NCBI GenBank assembly: GCA_946185535.1
Contig: CAMHJX010000013.1
Span: forward strand, 1 to 64,000
DNA length: 64,000 nt
Reading direction: 5' to 3'
Origin: an uncultured Bacteroidales bacterium
GTDB taxonomy: Bacteria; Bacteroidota; Bacteroidia; Bacteroidales; F082
Made by a program: the position numbers and the translations under genes. Each line of letters begins with the position of its first letter. The first letter of the stretch is position 1. Of this stretch, positions 60,901-64,000 are shown piece by piece. The notes under the pieces were generated by a model that had not been told where the DNA came from, ran no database searches, and worked only from the letters and a program-made list of their open reading frames with translations.

Positions 60901-62498
60901 TGCATGAAACGACGGTCGTTAGGTGCATTGCCGCACTGTTCTTCTGACCAGTACTTTCCATTCGTATTGAAACCACCTCCAGGAGGATTACCACCAGTAC
61001 CCCAGTTCCACGGGTCGGAATCGCCAGGGAACATGAAGTCGCAGTCAGGACCGACAACGTCAGTCTGGAAAGCATCACCACCATAACTCATCTTGGCACC
61101 GTTCTTCCAAATACCACGCAAGTAGTTGTAGTACTCAGGAGCAGACTCCGGGTCACCATTTTGAGAGCTGTTATTGTTGTGATACACGAAACGACGCATA
61201 CCGAAACGTTCATCGTCGACGATACCATTACCGAAGTTCACACCATTGATGCTGAAGTCAACCACTTGGGTCTGACCAACGGTATCGTAAGTGAAGATGG
61301 AGTCGTTGCCATCCATGTGGTCGAAGGTAACCACAACTTCAAAGTTATACTTGGGATTGTCGATACCATCGGGATCCATGTATGGACCTTGGAAGAAGTC
61401 GATACCCAACGCAGGAGGCTGAGCACCATAGGCTTCAGGTTCACCGCTACCGTCAACGGCAGTACCATTATAACCATAACCGAGACCACGACCCACGTCG
61501 CAACCTACATAGTCGTCCCAACCGTAACCGAGGTCAACGTCGGTCCAAGGCGAGAAGTAAGTGCCCGTTAAGGTGTAAGTGGAACGGTTGATGATTTCGT
61601 AGCTATAGAAAGTCATGTTGTTGATTTCGTCGTTCGTGGCGAAAGCGAAAGCTTGGGCACGCACTTCGATACCAATAGCTTGACCCTTAGATTCAGTGTG
61701 GGCAGCACCCTTATCGTTGAAGATCCACCACAAGGTTTGGTCACCCTTCAGCACCTGGTCAGCCAAAATGGAACCGTGCATGGTACCAAACTTTTCCTCT
61801 TCCATGGTCGGAATCTTGGTGTGGCAGAGTTCGTTTTCGATGTCGTAGTATGGATAGTCACCGTTTTCCGGATTATACAAACCGTCGCCATCGACATCAT
61901 AGAAAGGCGCCAGATACTGGGCAATGCCTACCGGATCATCATCACCGCGCATGGCGGGCCAATTCTTGATGATAGATGGCATCTGATAACCTTGTTCAAG
62001 TGCGTGCGTTACAGGGTCGCAGTGGCTGAGGAATTCATCCACCTCGGCACGAGTAATCTTGAAAATCTTATCCCACTTGGCGCAGGTCTCAGGCGTAATG
62101 GAGGCCTTGCCATCAACGGTCAGAGGACCAGTGTAGTAGTCGTTACCAACCTGACGGAAACGCAAGGCGGCGCACTTCAACTGGTTGTTGACGTCGACAC
62201 CAGCGATCCACAAGGAGCCAGCGAACAGAGAAGTAGCAGAACCGTTGGCAGGGATAAAGTACTTGGAGCCCGTTCCCGAAGGAAGGTCCCACCACATGTC
62301 ACCACCCGCATTGATACGGGTTCTGACATTGTTGATGTCGAGCCATTCGAAAGCTGACGAAGGCGTACATCCGGCTGCGGTCTGGGCACGCTGGCCATTA
62401 TTGCCAGTTTGTCCATACTTGTACATTTCAGCCTTTCCGGGAGTCACAGCGCCCGCAATGAGCAGCGCCGCTAACAAAAATCGAAATATATTCTTCAT
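57957..62498 (-). CDS. Large T9SS cargo protein, function unknown
   Basis: The 1,513-residue protein has a signal peptide (ending near GKAE). Repeated Asp/Asn/Trp-rich and Gly-rich segments are seen (LYNPENGDYPYYD, WTDVDLGYGWDDYVG, GGNPPGGGFN), and it ends with a T9SS-type sorting region (VVPNPYYAYNAYEGN, IVSIYTLSGTKVRQFRKDN, ASGFYLIHVKD, ERTIKFFGAM). No catalytic domain is recognised. Long conserved proteins of this type occur in Bacteroidota with a TonB receptor upstream and a PorV/PorQ-like protein downstream, as here; gaps of 37 and 36 bases indicate an operon. Confidence 0.8.
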   Translation of the reverse strand: MKNIFRFLLAALLIAGAVTPGKAEMYKYGQTGNNGQRAQTAAGCTPSSAFEWLDINNVRTRINAGGDMWWDLPSGTGSKYFIPANGSATSLFAGSLWIAGVDVNNQLKCAALRFRQVGNDYYTGPLTVDGKASITPETCAKWDKIFKITRAEVDEFLSHCDPVTHALEQGYQMPSIIKNWPAMRGDDDPVGIAQYLAPFYDVDGDGLYNPENGDYPYYDIENELCHTKIPTMEEEKFGTMHGSILADQVLKGDQTLWWIFNDKGAAHTESKGQAIGIEVRAQAFAFATNDEINNMTFYSYEIINRSTYTLTGTYFSPWTDVDLGYGWDDYVGCDVGRGLGYGYNGTAVDGSGEPEAYGAQPPALGIDFFQGPYMDPDGIDNPKYNFEVVVTFDHMDGNDSIFTYDTVGQTQVVDFSINGVNFGNGIVDDERFGMRRFVYHNNNSSQNGDPESAPEYYNYLRGIWKNGAKMSYGGDAFQTDVVGPDCDFMFPGDSDPWNWGTGGNPPGGGFNTNGKYWSEEQCGNAPNDRRFMQSAGPFTLEPGAVNYITFGVPWARATSGGAWASVELLRVVDDKCQALFDNCFKVIDGPSAPDLTIRELDQKLIIYLSNGTLSNNYKEKYVELDPEIPTGRTETLIYRDTTWNIGPDGDTLGMVVTEDKKDSVYVYDRHYRFEGYKVYQLANAEVGADELSNNDKARLVFQCDVRNNVGRLLNYEFDESLQANVPSLKVSGGDAGITHSFVVTEDEFSMSDNPTLVNHTPYYYMAVAYAYNNYLPYNQEDALGLQGQKKPYLEGRKNIQVYTAIPHKIVNGTVLQAQYGDSPAITRIVGTGNGFNELELSQATIDEILSKPMANDSTNRFGNPNYPAAYHPTYAPGFGPIDVKIIDPLNVKSHSYELVFDDMYQKYTHNVTSNPDIKGDSSVRLVNSWYLKDLDLDSIFHSDTTTIYDNEQMFLDLGISVNVTQVYEFGRIWAGWYYNKKNDGTEWQKYETVVAKNNGVIGSSIEYTDPSYQWMSGIRDIDVPSSYLNWIRSGTYVEMGNSSYNDYNMSSQQYGSTGQSQPWDPNENWEKIANRSWTTPLFATNTKHTSSVDPGPVAPGGRVDSLFKYTTSIDVVFTADKSKWTRCPVIEMCMDPALSENGVARFNLRKHASVDKDGNPYMIKDENNQDIPFNLWSQAGDAQYVSNNPEDPNFIGAQGMGWFPGYVIDVENGVRLNVAFGEDSYLEDLNGRDMIFNPAKVQKVTAEDPTGLMQEYDPAIFRGADNDPVFGGKHFVYIWRMDSLTNLPSTFPWKQLKNYGYDGGQLLFNSMNAIQNLVPSAALTVNRIFYKLVMWIGMPMGIEGMEWLPEGNECRVRIRLAKPYAPGYGFPLQEENPDLMINNMNPKYTFKIEGWDPIMNDEKKSDEDLNLVTVVPNPYYAYNAYEGNALTNKVKIINLPDKCIVSIYTLSGTKVRQFRKDNETTSIEWDLTNFANTPVASGFYLIHVKDLTSGGERTIKFFGAMRQVDLNTF

Positions 62499-62535
62499 AA
62501 TACTTGTAATTTTTCGTTATGAATAGTCTCTCCTA

Positions 62536-64000
62536 TTAGAAATTGAAGCTCAAACCAACTCTGATGTGACGAGGCATCGAGTAGTTGCCGCCACTGTTGA
62601 CATAGAGTTCATACATTTGGATGTAGGCCTGCGGGTCAATCATGGAGTTGATTTCACTAGCCCATTGAGGTGCTGAGAGGTAACCGTCGTCATCGGGATT
62701 ACCGGTAGCGTTATACACACCAACGATATTCTTCGAGTTGAGCAGGTTCAGCACTTGCAGGTACACGTTCACGAAAGCTTCGCGACCCTTCTTGCCTTCT
62801 TCCTTGCCACCAATGGTGAAGTCGAAGTCCTTGTCGACACGGAGGTCGAAACGGAACGAAGCGGGGATACGGGAACCGTTATAGGTACCTTGCAGCAGGT
62901 TGTTGCCGCCCGAAATGGGTGACGACACGTTACGTGCAGCGGTGAAAGGAGTACCCGAACCACCATTGACTTGCAATGCAAAACCGGTGTTGGACAGGAA
63001 TTGGACACCCTTGATGGTAGGACCATCATAGTCCTTGCCACTGCTGTAACGATAGTCGAGCGTCAGGTTGAAGCTGTGACGACGGTCAGCATTGGTCGGG
63101 AAGGTGGATCTCAGATTAGGCACACCAGCGGCAATCAGAGCGGCAGCGGTGGAGGTCGAAGAACCGGTCATGTCGGCATACTGCAAAGTGTAGCTAGCAC
63201 GGATACGGGCGTTCTTCGTACGACGCATGTCATAGCTGGCTGTCAAACCCTTGACAGTACCGAAGTCGAGATTGCTATAGGAGTTGTAAGGCTTGGGGAA
63301 TGCACCATTGAAACGGTACATCTGAATCATGTTACGCAATTCATGGTAGTAGGCCGAAATCGTCATTGACGAAGTGTTGGTCACCTTCTGAGTGAAACCG
63401 AGTTCGTACTCGATGGTCTGCGAAGGCTTCAGGTTGGGGTTAGCAACCGTACCCGAGAGGTCGGTGAAGCGGTAGTAGTACAGCGGGCTGCAGTAGAAGG
63501 CACTGGTAGGACGCTGAGTCAACACATCGTAGTGAGCGAAGAACAAGGCTTCGTCGGAAATCGGGAAGGAGAAGGAGATACGAGGCATGATGCTCCAAGC
63601 GGGATCGTAATCCTTGAAGGAGTTGATGTCAACCTTACGGTTTTCCATGTTCACATAATCTTTCTTAACCCAAGGCGTGACACCGGTACCCATGTCAAGA
63701 ACCTCAGGGTTGGAGATTTCAACACCATCGGCATTGTACCAAGTGTTACCCGAACGGTAACCAACGATTTCAGTGATTTCGCTGATCTTGTTCACATAAG
63801 GAACGTAATCATCACCGATATTGTCAGGAATATAAATATCAGACACAACACCGGCAAAGTTGAAGTCACCTTCGTTCAGCTTGTTGTTGGCAATAGCATT
63901 CTTGATGTCGCCAACGGTATTAAAGTCATACAGAACATAAGGATCTCTCAGCACTTGCTGGTTGGCATCGAAACGGTCGACACGGACACCGATGTTGAAG
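62536..64000 (-). CDS. TonB-dependent receptor, partial (5' end outside window)
   Basis: The frame is open to the window edge, so the gene continues to the left of its N-terminal part; at least 487 residues are seen, all from the barrel. Typical strands are FNIGVRVDRFDANQQVLRD, YELGFTQKVTNTSSMTIS, FNLTLDYRYSSGKDYDGP, RFDLRVDKDFDFTIGG and the final MPRHIRVGLSFNF. It is the first gene of the operon with the 1,513-residue cargo. The ligand and the plug domain lie outside the window. Confidence 0.85.
   Translation of the reverse strand, partial: FNIGVRVDRFDANQQVLRDPYVLYDFNTVGDIKNAIANNKLNEGDFNFAGVVSDIYIPDNIGDDYVPYVNKISEITEIVGYRSGNTWYNADGVEISNPEVLDMGTGVTPWVKKDYVNMENRKVDINSFKDYDPAWSIMPRISFSFPISDEALFFAHYDVLTQRPTSAFYCSPLYYYRFTDLSGTVANPNLKPSQTIEYELGFTQKVTNTSSMTISAYYHELRNMIQMYRFNGAFPKPYNSYSNLDFGTVKGLTASYDMRRTKNARIRASYTLQYADMTGSSTSTAAALIAAGVPNLRSTFPTNADRRHSFNLTLDYRYSSGKDYDGPTIKGVQFLSNTGFALQVNGGSGTPFTAARNVSSPISGGNNLLQGTYNGSRIPASFRFDLRVDKDFDFTIGGKEEGKKGREAFVNVYLQVLNLLNSKNIVGVYNATGNPDDDGYLSAPQWASEINSMIDPQAYIQMYELYVNSGGNYSMPRHIRVGLSFNF

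Noticed and set aside
59604-60947. 447-codon plus-strand frame within the 1,513-residue cargo gene
   Set aside because: Composition is that of an antisense shadow; the minus-strand gene has a signal peptide and sorting domain.
1-64000. tRNA, rRNA or complete insertion sequence
   Set aside because: None was seen by eye; intergenic regions are short and hold hairpins, promoters or repeats only. A tRNAscan or ISfinder search would be needed to exclude them fully.

Overview
The window looks like chromosome of a member of the Bacteroidota, most likely a Bacteroidales species. Three kinds of evidence support this. There is a fused MurF-alanine racemase gene. Most intergenic regions carry the Bacteroidota -7 promoter box TAnnTTTG. 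Many secreted proteins end in type IX secretion (T9SS) sorting domains, and T9SS parts (a plug protein and a PorV/PorQ-like barrel) are present. The giant adhesin resembles HagA and the gingipain adhesin regions of Porphyromonas, so a Porphyromonadaceae-like relative is plausible; the species cannot be named. No tRNA, rRNA, CRISPR array or complete transposon was seen.

Region 1 (1-19,300) is mostly housekeeping. It holds murF-alr, pssA, lptB, kdsD, recQ, two small lipoprotein genes, a polyprenyl diphosphate synthase, a repeat-rich secreted protein, queA, a GtrA-type membrane protein, an envelope operon (MltD-like transglycosylase, DUF4837 lipoprotein, HsdR-N-like nuclease domain), an AI-2E-type permease, a ParE-type toxin-antitoxin pair, a GNAT acetyltransferase and ybaK.

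Region 2 (19,300-25,420) is accessory. It holds a truncated ATPase/winged-helix gene, a CxxCxG-rich lipoprotein, a run of four lipoproteins with related N-termini, and a MNT/HEPN toxin-antitoxin pair whose HEPN gene is broken by an in-frame stop.

Region 3 (25,420-39,890) starts with purL. It continues with an AT-rich, overlapping three-gene operon (SprB-like repeat adhesin, lipoprotein, outer-membrane barrel), a rearranged purL fragment, two T9SS-exported thioredoxin-like proteins, and an ECF sigma factor with a small membrane protein and a lipoprotein.

Region 4 (39,890-64,000) is dominated by the cell surface. It holds the 2,694-residue HagA-like adhesin, a one-module paralogue, an outer-membrane receptor, priA, the T9SS plug protein, a HIT protein, greA, and an operon of a TonB-dependent receptor (cut by the window end), a 1,513-residue T9SS cargo and a PorV/PorQ-like barrel.

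The best lead for an undescribed system is regulatory. A 26-bp promoter-like motif (GTTATT at one end, GCACC at the other, fixed spacing) lies in front of the ECF sigma gene and of three T9SS cargo genes around it, including the giant adhesin. This suggests a local sigma factor that controls itself and a surface-adhesin regulon. Other notable structures are a perfect 26-bp palindromic two-way promoter (murF/pssA), a three-copy MITE-like element of about 130 bp, a terminator-like hairpin in the greA leader, and the rearranged purL fragment.
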